Shown: piece by piece, positions 62,870 through 64,000 of the stretch
How positions within the stretch are numbered: position 1 is the stretch's first letter
How the letters are laid out: the number at the start of each line of letters is the position of its first letter
The notes under the pieces: generated by a model
Database searches by the model: none
Seen by the model: the letters and a program-made list of their open reading frames with translations, nothing else
Told to the model about the DNA's origin: nothing
Position numbers and translations under genes: made by a program
Assembly (NCBI RefSeq): GCF_000264905.1
Contig: NW_006763131.1
Span: 1,165,253 to 1,229,252 of the forward strand
Source: Stereum hirsutum FP-91666 SS1
Taxonomy: Eukaryota; Basidiomycota; Agaricomycetes; Russulales; Stereaceae
Direction of reading: 5' to 3'
Length of the DNA stretch: 64,000 bases

Positions 62870-64000
62870 CTATAGTGTACTAGCGTTCCTCGGCTCATCG
62901 CTCGGAGACTTGGCGCCGTTGGTGATAGTGGGACATGCGATACTAGCGGGTCCATTGATGGCAGGTCTAGCGACCGTGACTGCGGGTTCAGCGGCGGCAG
63001 GTTCGACGGCGGCAGGTCCAGAACCCCATGTCTAAGATATGAGGGTATTTCGTTAGTAATGGATATAAATGCAAGGGCGATGAAAAACGCTGTACTAGGA
63101 CTTACCAGGGAGAATGTTCCTCCCGGAGGGCCAGTCCCGAATATGTTCAATGAAATGCCCTGATAGCCAGCCACGTTCTGGTGGGCAAAGGGCGCAGTGG
63201 CATCTGGAAGGTCCCGTGGGTTACGGTATATGACAGGCGTGGGAGGCGGTGTGTTAGGGGAATTGTGGTTAGCAGTGGCGGGAGATGTGTCCGCAGCAGG
63301 GACGACATTGCCGTGGTCACGTCCGTTGGTGGCGAAAATGCGATCCTCGAGAGAGAGGTTGCCGAAGGCAGAGGTGTTGTCGTTAAGAGCACCATCGGTG
63401 AGGGGAGCATCTGCAGCAACAGAAGCGGCGTCCTCCTGGTCTGCGGTGGTCGAGGATGAATCGTCGTCGGGGTCGACATCTACACTGGTTGGATTCAAGA
63501 GAGGTTCAGCGTATCGACGCCATACGATTTCACCGGCAGCCTCTCGTAGAACAATATGACGGCTGTCAGAGTGTTGAATGTAATAGGGAACAAAAGAAAA
63601 AAAGAGATGATGAGCGACGTGGAAGACTCGGACGTGAGAGTAAGAACAAAAGCTTACCAGCCCTCAAGGATTCCGGAGTCTGTGGACAAGCTCACTCGGG
63701 CCGCACCAGGAGCCGAATGAACAGGTATGGGCTGACGAGGAGCCGGAAGATAGCGCATGTGGGCGGGGCCAGGTGCCAAATGGGCAGGAGTGTGGCCTTG
63801 CGGAGTATCGGAGACGGGAGCATCGGAGACGGGAGCATCGGGGTCCTCGGTGCTCAAGATCGCAACATTTTGGGACAAAATGGCACCGCTGGGGACTTGG
63901 TTCCTAAAATAAACCCGAGATAATTAGCAAGGCGAAAAGCTTTAAGCATAGAAGATACTTACGACGCGACACCGGCAGCCACGCCTTGGGTACTACGGAG
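62870..64000 (-). CDS. Low-complexity protein, 5' end beyond the window
   Basis: Four exons are seen (64000-63963 partial, 63903-63658, 63562-63106, 63031-62870), all in frame, giving at least 300 aa. The sequence is Pro/Ala/Ser/Asp-rich: a DAPVSDAPVSDTPQG repeat, a short folded-looking island (CRHIVLREAAGEIVWRRYAEPLL), an acidic stretch (DVDPDDDSSSTTADQED), NTPPPTPVIYRNPRD and an EPAAAEPAVTVARP tail. No domain was recognised. The start codon lies to the right of the window. Confidence 0.65.

Overview
The window looks like genomic DNA of a filamentous basidiomycete, most likely an Agaricomycete mushroom or polypore (inference). The genes are dense and split by many short introns (mostly 46-105 bp, GT-AG, often with CTRAY-like branch sites). 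The gene families are fungal: Ubr1, Trs33, Psp1, a mitochondrial GluRS, a lineage-type G-alpha, a fungal alpha-kinase, an RHS/Crinkler-type NTPase and a secreted-protein family common in mushrooms. I saw no prokaryotic, plasmid or viral features and no tRNA or rRNA gene.

Layout. 1-3.4 kb: a decayed RHS/Crinkler-type P-loop NTPase. 5.1-8.1 kb: PSP1-domain protein. 9.5-12.1 kb: 12-exon mitochondrial glutamyl-tRNA synthetase. 13.0-13.5 kb: small intronless protein, perhaps a permuted NlpC/P60-LRAT-like fold. 14.0-21.0 kb: UBR1 (minus) and TRAPP subunit TRS33 (plus), divergent from a 295-bp promoter. 21.0-24.9 kb: gene-poor. 24.9-27.9 kb: a FabG-like SDR and an adenosine-deaminase-like gene, convergent. 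28.4-29.9 kb: GPALPP-motif protein preceded by an overlapping small ORF. 30.7-34.7 kb: small membrane protein, a Ser/Pro-rich protein and an NmrA-like reductase. 38.0-39.7 kb: G-alpha. 42.3-46.2 kb: end of an unknown gene and an 11-exon orphan of 920 aa. 46.5-57.5 kb is accessory: a broken secreted-protein gene joined to a Vps5 fragment, a 2.75-kb element with ~210-bp terminal inverted repeats, a truncated cyclin and several unresolved coding patches. 58.4-61.0 kb: alpha-kinase with N-terminal zinc ribbons. 62.9-64.0 kb: low-complexity protein running off the window.

Exon boundaries were worked out by hand from reading frame, splice consensus and family motifs. For the PSP1, GluRS, UBR1, TRS33, SDR, deaminase-like, GPALPP, NmrA, G-alpha, 920-aa and alpha-kinase genes, the summed exons are divisible by three. 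The genes do not form a pathway. The core ones are conserved housekeeping genes (protein turnover, vesicle traffic, organelle translation, signalling), and the stretch from 46 to 57.5 kb is a graveyard of gene fragments around a transposon-like element.

The most striking observation is in the G-alpha gene. Its conserved C-terminal helix can only be read if a single-nucleotide exon is spliced in between two consensus introns. A GC-AG intron followed by an 11-nt exon in the SDR gene, and 36-37-nt introns in two genes, point the same way: a spliceosome tolerant of extreme exon and intron sizes.
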